A DNA stretch of 64,000 nt, taken from the NCBI GenBank assembly GCA_029963845.1, contig JANEYF010004784.1, positions 62,001 to 126,000 of the forward strand. The letters are read 5' to 3'. Made by a program: the position numbers and the translations under genes. The notes under the pieces were generated by a model. The model did not search any database. It saw only the letters and a list, made by a program, of their open reading frames with translations, and was not told the origin of the DNA. The stretch's first letter is position 1, and the number at the start of each line of letters is the position of its first letter. Of this stretch, positions 32,975 through 43,889 are shown in pieces. The stretch is from Rhamnusium bicolor. Taxonomy: Eukaryota; Arthropoda; Insecta; Coleoptera; Cerambycidae.

Positions 32975-33680
32975 ATTATTTATTAACTAATCATTTTTTC
33001 TGTGAGTATAATTTGAAAGGTAATTTGAGGTGTGGATGTTAATTATAAAAACTTAAAATATTTATACCATTTTAACAGAAGGTTAAGGTGAATTTTCTCA
33101 AGTGGAATGATTGGTAATAATGGCTGCTATAAAATTAATTGCAATTGTATCAGAAATTCCGATGATTTTCTTGCCATACGTTTATGATTGAGTTTGCATG
33201 TTTATAAATGTTGCATAAATCGAATATAACATTTACATAATGTCCTAGCTAAGCCATTGATTGTTAAAGTGCCCTGATGGTACACGAAACTATTCCCCAT
33301 TAATGGCTCATTAGGTCAGTTACTGGTATCGCTTATTGTCTGATAATTAATTTCTATTCATATTCGCCATATGGCTGCATGTTTTTTTTGTGTAGGTCAG
33401 GGAGAATATCAATAAGTAGTTATATTGATTTACGAAAAAAAGTCTATCTTTACGAAAAATTTTACTTCCCTTAAAACCCTTAACCATGTATTCATATTTT
33501 GAGGTATATATAGGGTGTTTACGTATGAAGCAATTTTTTTATGTTTATAGATATGAGAAAATAAGTATTAAAATATTGTTAGTTTAAGTAGAGAATTATT
33601 TTCTGCTACCCTTATAAAGATTCCTTTTATTATTGATCCTGTATACATACATTTCAATCGATTAAAACTAAATGAATTGA
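32975..33680. other. AT-rich spacer, no gene seen
   Basis: No recognisable coding motif or repeat boundary before the R4 3'-UTR copy. Confidence 0.45.
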
Positions 33681-33684
33681 TCCT

Positions 33685-33825
33685 ACAGTCACTAACCCTG
33701 CGGCCTACAGTCACTAACCCTGCGGGATGTGGGGAGTGGCTGAGGTTAATGTGCTGGCGCGACTCCCGTGAGGCGTCGGAGGCCACGAGAGGACTGTCCA
33801 GCGTCGGGCAACCGCAAAAAAAAAT
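33685..33825 (+). repeat. Extra R4/Dong 3' UTR copy fused upstream of copy 2
   Basis: The sequence ctacagtcactaaccctgcg, through gagtgg...gtgctggcgcgactcccgtg, to gcgtcgg.caaccg followed by nine A residues, matches the 3' UTRs at 3910-4025 and 35490-35605. A short duplication of cctacagtcactaaccctgcgg lies at its start. It joins directly to the interior of the RT gene of copy 2 at about 33825-33832. Confidence 0.85.
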
Positions 33826-35612
33826 CCGCCAAACCCGCGGATATCAATGTGGGCCACCCAGCGACCGGAGGCATAAGGTTACCCATCTATTTTATATGGA
33901 TGACCTTAAACTTTATGCCTCCGGAGAGCGCGAACTACAAAACGCTCTTAGGGTGGTCGAAGAATATACGCGGGCAATTGGTATGGAGTTCGGGTTGGAC
34001 AAATGTGCAGTCGTCCACCTCAAGAGAGGACGATGCGGGGAATTCCCTGAAGATGCGCAGCTCGCAGACGGAAGGATCCTAAGACATCTGGATGCCGGAG
34101 AGACCTATACATATCTGGGTGTGCAACAAAATCACATCCAGGATGTATCACAAATAAAAGATTCTCTCCGCGGCAAGTACAGACACCGCCTCCGAAAAGA
34201 TTTGGTCCTCCAAACTTTCGGGGAAGAACAAGGTGTCTGCAACTAATATGCTTGCCGTTCCGATTCTGCTCCACTCCTTCGGAGTAGTAAAGTGGAGCGT
34301 AGATGAGCTGCGTCAATTAGATAGGGATACCCGCAAGATGATGAATATTCACAGAAGTATTCATCCTAGATCGTCCGTTCCTCGTGTGTACCTCCCACGT
34401 CAACGGGGGGGCCGAGGACTCTTGAGCCTGGAGTGTACGCATGGCAGAGTAGTTCTGAGTATGGCATGTAACATACTCAGGAGCTCAGATTCCCTCTTGC
34501 GGTTCGTAAAACATCACGAAACTGTAGGAGTGGGAGCAGGATTGTTCAAGGCAGCAAAACGAGCCGCAGATGAACTCGGTCTCGCATTTGACATCAGGCG
34601 AGGAGGCCGGCGAGGTGCTGATGTTGAGGTAGTCATGTCACCGAACTTCAGCCAAATCGTCTGAAAGCCCGAATCAGAGCTGCCGAACAGGAAAATCTGT
34701 TTCGGCAGCACGTCGATAAACCCCAGCATGGTGTCTTCTATAAGAACATAGAAACACTGGGTTTATCGACCAGGCTGACCTTCGCCTTTCTAAGGTCAGC
34801 AGAGCTTAAGTCGGAGACCGAGGGATTCATTATGGCCTGTCAAGATGGTGTTATCAACACCTTGGTCTACCGTAGCCGCGTGTGGCGTGTAGAGGTTCCT
34901 GATATCAACTGCAGAACCTGCCATCAGGCGCCGGAATCACTCATGCACTTACTATCTGCATGCCCTATATATGCGATTTCGGCCTACATCCACCGACATA
35001 ACGCGGCCTTACGAGTGCTATACTACCATCTATGGCACTCGTACGGGGTAGACCAGACACCAGTGCTGCCTTACGTCCCCGGAGATATTGAGTCCATTGT
35101 CGAGAACGAGAAATGCCGAATTTACTGGTATTACTCGTTCCCGACTGTCAGGCTAATCCAAGCCAACAAGCCTGACATAGTCCTCCTCGACCATCAACTC
35201 AAGGTGATGTATGTCATCGAGTTCTCGGCACCTGCGGAGAAAACATCACCTTGAAGGAGGAGGAGAAACGGACCAAATATCGCGATCTCCGGTACGAGCT
35301 CCAAGTGCTGTACCCAGGCTACTCAGTCAAAATTCGTCCTTATTATCGGTGTACTCGGAGGGATAAAGCCTACGCTGCTCTCGGAACTGAAGATCATACC
35401 GGCCTGCCAAAAACCAGCCGAGTGGCTGGCAGGTCAAATGCAGAAGGCAGTCATTCTGGGTTCTCTCCGTCTGCTTAGGGCACATGATTCTGGTATCTAC
35501 AGTCACTAACCCTGCGGGATGTGGGAGTGGCTGTAGTAGATGCGCCGGCGCGACTCCCATGAGGCGTCGGAGGCCACTGGAGGACTAACCGGCATCGGGA
35601 AACCGAAAAAAA
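33826..35612 (+). pseudogene. R4/Dong-type non-LTR retrotransposon, copy 2 (5'-truncated)
   Basis: It starts inside the reverse transcriptase (CGPPSDRRHK) just before the catalytic box FYMDDLKLYA at about 33890, then EFGLDKCAVVHLKRG, YLGVQQNHIQD, MLAVPILLHSFGVV, RVYLPRQRGGRGLLSLE, the CCHC-like C..CHQAPESLMHLLSAC motif (34910-34965) and the restriction-like endonuclease NKPDIVLLDHQLKVMYVIEF with its P-D...D...E residues. Small frameshifts at about 34198 (one extra A), 34640 and 35238 break it. The 3' UTR ends in A-rich then aataataataatt sequence, as in Dong/R4 elements that target TAA repeats. Copy 1 at 1.84-4.03 kb is a close relative with different lesions. Both point the same way, about 30 kb apart. 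Confidence 0.88.
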
Positions 35613-35639
35613 ATAAAAAAAATAATAATAATTATTAGT

Positions 35640-35990
35640 ACTATTATTTTTAACAATAAAAAGAGAGCTTTCTTAAAACAATTACAATATGTAAATAAAC
35701 AGAGTATCTCAAGAAGGCAAAACCTTGTTTTTCGAGTAACAACACCAGAAGTTGACATACAGTAAATATTTAAAAAACTTAAACTACTGGATCCTAACTT
35801 AAGATATACTAGGTGTATTTAAATGAGAAAAAGGGAGCATGAAATTTAACCTACTGGATCCTAACTAAATTCCTAACTGAAGATATACTTAAAGAAGCAT
35901 TTAAAATAGCAGTGAGAGACAGAGCACTGAAAAAAAATGGATAAGATGCAGTTGGCGGATGAAATGTTAAAGTGTATGTAATATTAAGTA
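35640..35990. other. AT-rich spacer
   Basis: The phrase ctactggatcctaact occurs twice (about 35785 and 35850), a small local duplication. No gene. Confidence 0.4.
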
Positions 35991-35999
35991 GTTTTAGTT

Positions 36000-37170
36000 A
36001 AGTAACTTTGAGTGAATAATTAATTTGATGAGGTATGTAATTTAAATGTAAGGTCTTTTTTTTAATTAGTCGTGGATTTAATTCCTCGGTTTCAGAGTGA
36101 CATAGTTTAAGTTTCTTCTTAAACGAGTAAAGGTATAATTATTGGTTTTTAGGTACTGAATTAAGCTGTTATATAATTTAGGTCCTAAATACTTGGAACT
36201 TCTCTGACCGATAGTCTTATGCATCCTAGGAGTTACAGAGAAATTGTTTCTCTTCCGAGTCTGACGTGAATGTGTAGGTGTAATAAGTGTGTTTTTGTTT
36301 TTATACCTAATGGTACTAGCGGCTACAAAATATAGTTGCCGTAGGTCTAATAATCTCGATTCTGTTGATAAATATTCAGTGGGGTATGCTATTTATTTAC
36401 GCAATCTTTTCTGTATAATTTCTAAACCATTCATGTTACTTTTAGCCGCTCCACCCCATATAATTCTCAATTCCCTGTCACCTAACATGTTTCTTAGAAA
36501 TTTTAATTTATACAGCACAAATCTGAGTTTTTCCGAGATATACGTAATATGAACAACATCCCAGCGGAAATGTTTGTCATAACTGCACCCAAATATTTTA
36601 TTTTATCTGTAGCCTGGATACTGTACTCGCCTTTGATGTGAATAGTGATATGGTTAAATGATGGCGTAGTTGACCTATTATTTATGGATGGTATATAAAA
36701 ATGTCTTTTTTCAAGTTTAAGGTAAGGAGTTTAAAGTTGAACCAGTCTTTAATATTGTCTAAATCTTTTTCCGCTTTTTGTTTTAATTTTTCCCAAGGTT
36801 CCTCTCTGTAAAAAATAGCAGTGTCGTCAGCATAGCTAATTATATCTCCACTACTTTGAAGAGCGAATATGCCATTAATGTATATCGTGAATAAGACGGG
36901 ACTTAGTATGGTACCTTGAGGAACACCACAATCAACAAATTCGAAATCACTAGTAACGGTATTTATTTTTACACATTGTTGGCGGTCAGTTAAAAAGCTT
37001 TTAAACAAGTTCAGTGTTGTTCCTCTGAATCAATGTCCTCTAGCGTCTCAAGCAGATGGCGATAACTTACAGTGTCGAGGCTTTTGCTAAGCCCACGATT
37101 ACACACACATACATGGCACGCTCTCATCCAGAGTAGTGTAAATTAGGTTTGCTATCGCGATTAGATGAAC
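36000..37170 (-). pseudogene. Jockey/CR1-type LINE, 3' half of reverse transcriptase
   Basis: The minus strand reads GLSKSLDTVSYRHLLETLED at about 37090, then after a shift FKSFLTDRQQCVKIN, VDCGVPQGTILSPVLFTIYI, ISYADDTAIFYREEPWEKLK (catalytic YADD) and IKDWFNFKLLTLNLKK. A decayed thumb and C-terminal part (YSIQATDKIKYLGAVM near 36600) extends toward 36.0 kb. The first catalytic block is altered (LSKS for LSKAFD). The segment 37008-36682 is open for 108 codons. It is 5'-truncated and broken elsewhere. Its orientation is opposite to the neighbouring R4 copy, so the insertions are independent. Confidence 0.8.
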
Positions 37171-37179
37171 CAATTGCCC

Positions 37180-38080
37180 ACTAGTAAAAGATTTTTACCA
37201 AATAAAAGAAAATCCTTCTTGGGGCCGTCTGTCGCGTATATCATTCGCAGACAGGTTTCTGGTTATTATATATGAGCTAGATATAATAGAAGGAAAAATA
37301 TTGGCCCTGAGACAGAAACATATGTCAGACAAATCTGAATAAATTTGTGAAACAAAATACCAGTTATTTATCTTGATGAAACTTGTGTTATTTTAATTCA
37401 GTTGTTTAATAATTAAAAACGAATAAAAATTAAGAAAGTTGTAAGCAATAAAACAAATTCCGGTTTTTTAGAACATTCAGTATTTAAAAAGAAAATATTC
37501 GTTTTTCATTGTTTATCTGAATACTTTTTTTATGATTAAATTTAGACCGCCTGGTAATTACTGGTACTGACAGAAATATTGAAACTAACAATTATTATAC
37601 TTAAAATTGAGTAAAATAGACATTAGTATCATTCACAGTTAGTCATGAATGAGGCGAACGGGAATGACTGCGGCATAATAATTTGTTAATGGAATTTATT
37701 TCCTCCTCGTTTAAAATATCATAAATAATTCTCAAGTCCGATATGATAAATATTCAGTGTTTATTAAATTTTACTTTGGTAAGTATTTGGCTGAAACGTA
37801 AACCCGTACAGCAACAAGCGCCATATAAACATGGCCGATATAATCGTACATAACTGTGGTCTCTTGCAAGCGCCGTTGTCTGACGTTTATGGTATTTATG
37901 TCACTTCGCATTAAACATACGCTGATGCCAGAATACTGTAAGGAAAAGTGAGATATATTTCAGCTGAATAACAAAGAAATTAAGATTTAGACACGGTAGC
38001 GAAAACATTTGTTTCCCAATGACTTTGTTACAAAATATTTAGTACATTTCTTTGCAGAAAAAGTATAGAAACAAAGATAT
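37180..38080. other. AT-rich spacer, no gene seen
   Basis: No recognisable motif on either strand. Confidence 0.4.
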
Positions 38081-38085
38081 AAGAA

Positions 38086-38265
38086 AATGTCATCAGAAAA
38101 TAAAATAGTCAAAAAATTAATCGACAATAAGTTAAAAGAACGCGTTATCAACATCATAAAAAATCATTCCTCGCAATCATTTGATGAGATCGTGAAAAGT
38201 TTAATTCAATACTTTCCTAATTCCTCTCAAGGGTTTGTCAGAGGAACCTGCAGAAACCATCTCTA
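38086..38265 (+). CDS. Small unrecognised ORF next to a Penelope relic
   Basis: ATG at 38086 opens a 59-codon frame, MSSENKIVKKLIDNKLKERV...IIKNHSSQSFDEIVKSLIQ, ending at TAA after CRNHL. It is K/N/I-rich with one predicted helical stretch and no known motif. It lies about 120 bp upstream of Penelope reverse transcriptase remnants in the same orientation, so it may be decayed N-terminal Penelope sequence rather than a separate gene. Confidence 0.2.
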
Positions 38266-38379
38266 AAAAAATTATTAAAGTTAACAGAAAGCCAAAATCA
38301 ATAAAGATGACAAAAAATTCAAGCGGTTGCGTGAGGAAGTTTGGATTTATTTAAAACCTAACAGGTAATAAATTTGTTA

Positions 38380-38645
38380 TTTTAGACAGAGTGAACTGAA
38401 AGAGTAAACAATCTGATTAATGATGGTCTTGATAAAAGACTTTATAAAAATTCATTACCAAAAACCAATACCGAAGTCAGAAATGTATCTAAATCATGTA
38501 AAACATTTTATGATTTCTTTGGTCCAACAATAACAACCTAAATTGTATTGCTTGCCAAATATACATAGACATGGAGCATCTATAACTCCTCTTATTTCAG
38601 CAATTGGAACACCATCTTACCACCTATCAAAATCAGTGAATAATA
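38380..38645 (+). pseudogene. Penelope-like reverse transcriptase N-terminal fragment
   Basis: The plus strand reads ERVNNLINDGLDKRLYKN (around a stop), then in another frame LPNIHRHGASITPLISAIGT followed by PSYHLSKSVN. This is the 'YGLPKIHK....PLRPIVS.IGSP.Y.LSK' block that opens the reverse transcriptase of Penelope-like elements. The rest of the domain is missing. A truncated, frameshifted relic. Confidence 0.7.
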
Positions 38646-38799
38646 AATAGCCAGTTAAAAAAGGGTTCTTTTGAAAATAACTCCTATGAATCATTAAAAA
38701 GTTCTGCACAAAAGAAATGCATTGAGCCTTCAACAGTAAGATAGATAATATCCATGCATAACAGACGAAGGAAAACGGCGATAATAGGAATGAATTCAG

Positions 38800-39060
38800 T
38801 AACAATAACAGACCCTCAAGGGATGACCACCCTTGCTATAGTCTATAGTTATTGATAAACTTCGTACTAAACTAAGCGACTCTGAATTCCACATCCAAGC
38901 ATACGCTGATGATCTAGTCATAAAAAGACGAAAGCATGATAGAATGATCTAATTTCACTTAACATCATCAAGACTAGGTGCTCGGATGAAGATTTATACG
39001 TTAATCCAAGCAAAACAGTCATTACGTTCACCAAAAGATGTGCCGAAGGCAGATAGATCA
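38800..39060 (+). pseudogene. LINE (R1/LOA-like) reverse transcriptase fragment
   Basis: The plus strand reads SIVIDKLRTKLSDSEFHIQA then YADDLVI, the palm segment with the catalytic YADD box, followed by NPSKTVITFTKRCAEG, the usual downstream 'VNPSKT' block of R1/LOA-like elements. The preceding GxLSPLLW block is decayed (PPLL*S). Frameshifts follow the YADD box. Confidence 0.65.
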
Positions 39061-39169
39061 AAGATGGAGGAAGAAGTAGGGCTAGTGGTATATTGATCCA
39101 GATGTAGGCTTAGTCCAAACTCCCACCACCATCATCATCATTCGGCCCATACCTTATATCATCCATTTT

Positions 39170-40640
39170 GGTGAAAAATTGTGCCAATGCATTCCTAAAC
39201 CCGCTTTTTATTCTGCTTAATAATTCAGTAAAAACATCAATTTTTCCCAACCGATGGAAGGTGGCAAAGGCGTTTTCGATTTTTAAGCAGGCGATACGTC
39301 AAATGTAAGCAATTACAGACAAATTTCTCTTTTGTGTAATTTTGCTAAAGTTCTTGAAATTATTTTATACAATCCCATCTATATGTCCACTAAAAACATA
39401 TTATCAGTAGATTAGCATGACCTTGTATCTAACAGATCAACTACTACGAACTCAGTAATATTCAGTCAAACAGTTTCTAATATTCTAAATGAACGAGGAC
39501 AGGTAGACGCTTTGTATACCGATTTTACCAAAGCCATTGATCGCATCAACCATCAATTATTCTTACAAAATTAGCAAAGTATGGATTTAATTTAAATCTA
39601 TGAAATTACTTTCAATCATATTTAACAGGCAGACAATTTATATTTTACAATGGATATAAATCGTCAATATACATAGCCACTTCCGGAGTGCCGCAAGGTT
39701 TTAACCTTGGGACTTTACTATTTCTATCATTTATTGATTATTTATGCACTGAATTGAAGTGAGACAAATTAATCTTTCCAGATGATTTAAAAATCTTTGA
39801 GAGTATAAATTCCGTAAACGATTGTATATATCTTCAAGAAAACCTTAAAATAGTCAGCAAGTGGTACGGCCTGAACAAAGTTGATATCAATGCTGCTAAA
39901 TGTAAGGTAGTACCTTACACAAAAAAGGAAAATTGCTTACACAACTACAGCATTAATGACACTGCTTTAGAGCGCATACAAGCAATTAAAGATTTAGATA
40001 TTTATTTTAATTCTGAACTGAGTTTTGTCGAACATATAAATATTAAATCTAAAGAGGCAACCAAAGTGTTAGGATTTATCATTAGAAACTGTAAATCATT
40101 TACTAATTTAAATTGTTTAAAATCATTATATTATTCTTATATACAAGGTTATGCACGTACCATTCTACCCCCTCTAATTTTTTTATATCCTTAACTAGAG
40201 AAAGATAATAAGGAAAAAATTATAGGAAACGTTCTTGCGATTTCAACGCACTATTCAGAAAAACAATTGAACTTCTCGTTTTGGAGATATAGATCAAAGT
40301 CCTATTTTCTTTAATATTTCTCAATTTTTTAAATTCTCGCTTTCTTCTGATTACAATAATATATATGTATAAAACATTTGCTTTGCACAATATTGTGCTT
40401 TGAAATAGTGAATGCTACATAATGCATAAAATTTAAGTTACCATGGAAAATCAATGCACATTTATGCTGTTCTGTTATAAATCTTACTAAAAAAACACGG
40501 TTTTAGAAGAAATGTAATTAATACTTTATTAAGAAATAAACACAAATTATATAAGGTATTCTATAATGCGCCATCCCGTGCTAGACAGAGAGCATATCAT
40601 CTTGGTAAATGTCGCTATTTAGATTTTGTTGCAGTAATCA
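39170..40640 (+). pseudogene. Jockey-type LINE reverse transcriptase relic
   Basis: Plus-strand blocks, in shifting frames: FNNSVKTSIFPNRWKVAKAF, YRQISLLCNFAKVLEIILYN (NYRPISLL block), RGQVDALYTDFTKAIDRINH (first catalytic Asp), SGVPQGFNLGTLLFLSFIDY, LFPDDLKIFESINSVND (YADD changed to FPDD), WYGLNKVDINAAKCKVVPYT, IKDLDIYFNSELSFVEHIN and YIQGYARTILPPL. The order is complete from the fingers to the thumb but interrupted by many stops. The FPDD change would also disable catalysis. It resembles the LINE at 25.4-26.6 kb in block content but is a different, older copy. Confidence 0.8.
40232..40292 (+). repeat. Inverted repeat pair, left copy
   Basis: The phrase cttgcgatttcaacgcacta through aaaacaattgaacttctcgt is inverted at 40780-40840 (acgagaagttcaattgtttt ... 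tgaaatcgcaag). About 58 bp with few mismatches, 490 bp apart. Either MITE-like ends or an inverted scrap of LINE sequence. Confidence 0.6.
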
Positions 40641-40779
40641 CGATTTCAAAACAGCATGTTGTGCAAACTGTTAGTAGAAATTTATGATGTATGTATATCA
40701 TTGAAATGGGAACAAAGCGAGGATATCAAAAAATGTGAAATATATGGGATATTCCATTTAAATTTTTTTTTTGATTTAT

Positions 40780-40840
40780 ACCTCCAGAACGAGAAGTTCA
40801 ATTGTTTTTCCGATCAGTGTGCTGAAATCGCAAGAAAATT
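40780..40840 (-). repeat. Inverted repeat pair, right copy
   Basis: Inverse of 40232-40292. It ends a few bases from the truncated end of the orphan gene at 40853. Confidence 0.6.
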
Positions 40841-40852
40841 TTGTAATATTTC

Positions 40853-41840
40853 CTAATATTTAGACTCTGGTTCTTCGACCAATACCAGATGTTCTTCAGT
40901 AATTTCACGATGATGAATTTTCCCTTCCACATTGTCTTGAATTAGGGTGTTGTCTTTCCGCCCATCAAAATATAAACCACTTTCTATTTGTACCTTACAT
41001 TTGTCGATTCCTTTAGACGAATTTTCTTTAGTAATCAAACCAATATCCTTCAAAAGTGGCCGAGGATATAGCTGCAGCTGCCCTCTTTGATACTTCATAT
41101 CTATCGCAGATTTTTATTAAAGTTGGTAGTCTCAGATGCATCTGCTCACAAGCCTCTTCCTTTGAAGATTTATTCTCACATTGAGATTTATACCAACTTG
41201 ACTTTGATGGCTCTGGAATAAAGTAGTGTGATGTATGAGGTTCACTAATTTCCGTATTTTCTGTATCACCTTCGACAGCAACAGAATCATCGTCTTTGCA
41301 AGCCAAACCAAAATACAGCATTGCATGTACCACTATAGACTTTCTGACGTCTTCCTGCAATTTTCTCTTTTCTGCTCTTCATATTTGTTGGGTAGCAGCA
41401 TTATCTATTTTGTCTATAAATATTTTCCTGGATGTACTTTGGTCAAGGAGGAATGCTTGTTCAGATTTTGGAACCTTTTTAGATTTTTCGCACTGGTACA
41501 AAAGAAAAACACATTTACATGCTGCAATGTCGAATAATTTCTTGCAGAACTCTTGCTTAAATTGTTCTAGTCTCTTCTTGTATTGTTCGCTAGATAGTTT
41601 CTCTTTGGGTTGTTTTAATAGCCGCATGTATTTCTCGTGAATAAGAGTCATAATACGAGCATTGGACAGCACTGGTATCGAAGCCTTTTCCCCTGTCACT
41701 AATTGCTTATCATATAGCACGGTGGAGATCTGAAATATTGTAGGTTCTTTATTAGAGCCTTGTTTCAATTCATAACGCAACCAAATGTAACATTTCATAA
41801 GATCCTCGTGGGATGGGAACACATTACTACTAAAATCTCA
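40853..41840 (-). pseudogene. Orphan insect TE-like protein, N-terminal part (broken)
   Basis: The minus strand reads VFPSHEDLMKCYIWLRYELK (from 41822, after an acceptor-like gagattttag), then EKASIPVLSNARIMTLIHEK, KKLFDIAACKC...CEKSKKVPKSEQAFLLDQ, an in-frame TGA at about 41380, RKSIVVH...ICDRYEVSKRAAAAISSAT, and after a one-base shift near 41045 the block IGLITKENSSKGIDKCK followed by SGLYFDGRKDNTLI and ITEEHLVLVEEPESKY. This block order belongs to a multi-copy protein family of insects and cnidarians that I know only as uncharacterised; full members continue with a 'GCDGT..NTG' block absent here. The C-x-C and FDGRKD motifs might be a zinc site and an acidic catalytic position, which is a guess. 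The copy is truncated at an inverted repeat. Confidence 0.65.
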
Positions 41841-41849
41841 GGGGGGCAC

Positions 41850-43885
41850 CAAACACGGAGTCTATTACATGACCTCTTGTATTAACAACATTAACAGCTA
41901 TTGCTATTTACAAATACTATTTTCAGTATCAAAAACACACAGTAGTAACACAACCAAATCTTTATAATACTTATAGTACTCCAAAGGAATACAGCGAAAT
42001 CAAATCGGCACACGTGGTTAAAACTGAGAGGTTATGCGCTTTGATGGAACACTGAGATTAGCAAAATCGTGGCACAGCGGCGACATCTACGGTAGAGTAG
42101 CGCAAGTTGGCTTTATCTGTGATCAAAACCAACTGTATCAAATATTTACATTATCAGAGAGAACAAATAACCAACTGAAATTAAATTAAAAATTATCAAA
42201 AAAAAAAAATTAAACTTTGGGGGCGAGTTGTAGACAGAAGGGGTTGAATAAAAATTTTTAAAACAATCCTGGTTAATAAGCGAGTCTATAGGTATATTCT
42301 GACATGTAGAGTATTTGAATTTACGAACTTTAATTTTTATGCATCCCGGCCCATCTGGGGTCTAGAAGCAAAGAAAATAGTGCTGTGTTTGAGTTGTGGA
42401 TTAGGTCTACTAGAATGTAATTAGCTACACTGTTAAGTTAACGTCAATCTGTTGTGAATAGAAGTAACAAGGAGTAATAGAGGTATTATTAATCGAGGTA
42501 GTGTTAATAATTTCAGGTGAAATGGGACTTTTTTGCTGCAACTCCAAAACTTTATTTGATAACAAAAAGTTTTGATCAAAAGTTGTAGAATTTTATCCTC
42601 TACAATTTTTATGATGACTTATTTTAGTCTAAAAGTCACTAAAAGGAGATATTGATTGCTAAGAAACTAATTTTATCAATATGACAGCATAATCGCCAGC
42701 GCCATGAGGTTACTAACTTGTTTATTCCAATAAACTGTCCTAAATTGACAAACTTTAAAATTCTCCGATCATTTACAAACCTTCCCGGTGCCTGGAATAA
42801 TACTATTAATTTCATTTGTGTTCATAATTTTATAGAAACAATATTATTATAAAAGAAATGTATGCATGCATGCTAGGTGTTTTATTTACCCCTATATATA
42901 AATTTAAATAAAAAATGTTCATCTGCGACCACCGTCATAATCTAAACTAAAACTTTTAGATGGACTGTAATTAAAGCGAAACAATTATATATATACAGAC
43001 CTAGCGAAAGTTTTAATAAATAGGAACAGAGGATATAAATTAATTTTGTTCAGCCTGAGCAATTCCGTATGGTTACCAAATCGTACATACTTCAATTAAA
43101 GCGAAAAATGCGTTCTACCCTCTAAAATGCTGCTCTACATGTAGAAATTAATTGAAACATGATATTTTTTTATTTGTTGTCATTAAACATTGAGAATACA
43201 ATACCACTGCCAGTGCGTAGTTATCAGCGCTAGGTGAATAAATACCACACGAGCGCTTTAATAAAAAATAATTGTTACAAAATCTGACATTGATAAAACA
43301 ACAATTGTTTAGAGAAAGATAGATAACAGCTGTACCCGACAGAAGTTGTCTATCAAATTTTTTGTAGAAAACCATGTAAAACTATAATTATTATTTTAGT
43401 AACGAAGGTAGGTTGATCCCATATGAGTAATTATTCATGATAAATTTTTCTTTTTGATTTATTATTATTTTAGTGTTTCGTTTTAAGTTAATTGATCCGA
43501 TTACACATTCTTTGTTAAAAATGTTTTTCAAAAATGTTTTCTGAAAATTGTAACGAAGTGATTTTTCTGGTAATAGTTTTCTATTGTAATAAGACCAAAT
43601 TGGGTTCATCTTTCACTTTGATACACCCTGTATATTATTACTAGTACTAATATTAAGTCCAGCATTTGGAATAACAGTTATTTTCCAGGTATAATTGTTT
43701 CAAACCGGTTTCTTTTCAGGGTAATCATAATTTGTTTTATTATCCTAATGTTAAATCAATTATTGTGTTTATATTTTTTAACAGCCGCTCGCTGAAGCCA
43801 AGTAAAAAGAAAGGAGTTGAATTTAGTTTAGTTTAATTCTAAATCAAGTTGAAAGCATTTATAAGTGGTAAAGAAATTTGTTTCT
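41850..43885. other. Spacer, no gene assigned
   Basis: 42005-42120 (ttatgcgctttgatgg...gcggcgacatctac) may be the 5' leader of the preceding orphan gene. The rest is AT-rich. Minus-strand frames at 43148-43375 and 43391-43609 carry no motif I recognise. Confidence 0.4.
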
Positions 43886-43889
43886 GTTT

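Noticed and set aside
34020..34316. Minus-strand 98-codon frame within R4/Dong copy 2
   Set aside because: Antisense shadow of the reverse transcriptase; the same shadow appears in copy 1.
40232..40840. Complete TIR element between the inverted 58-bp copies
   Set aside because: The left copy seems to continue LINE sequence and no flanking duplication is visible. Inverted LINE scrap is as likely, so only the repeats are listed.
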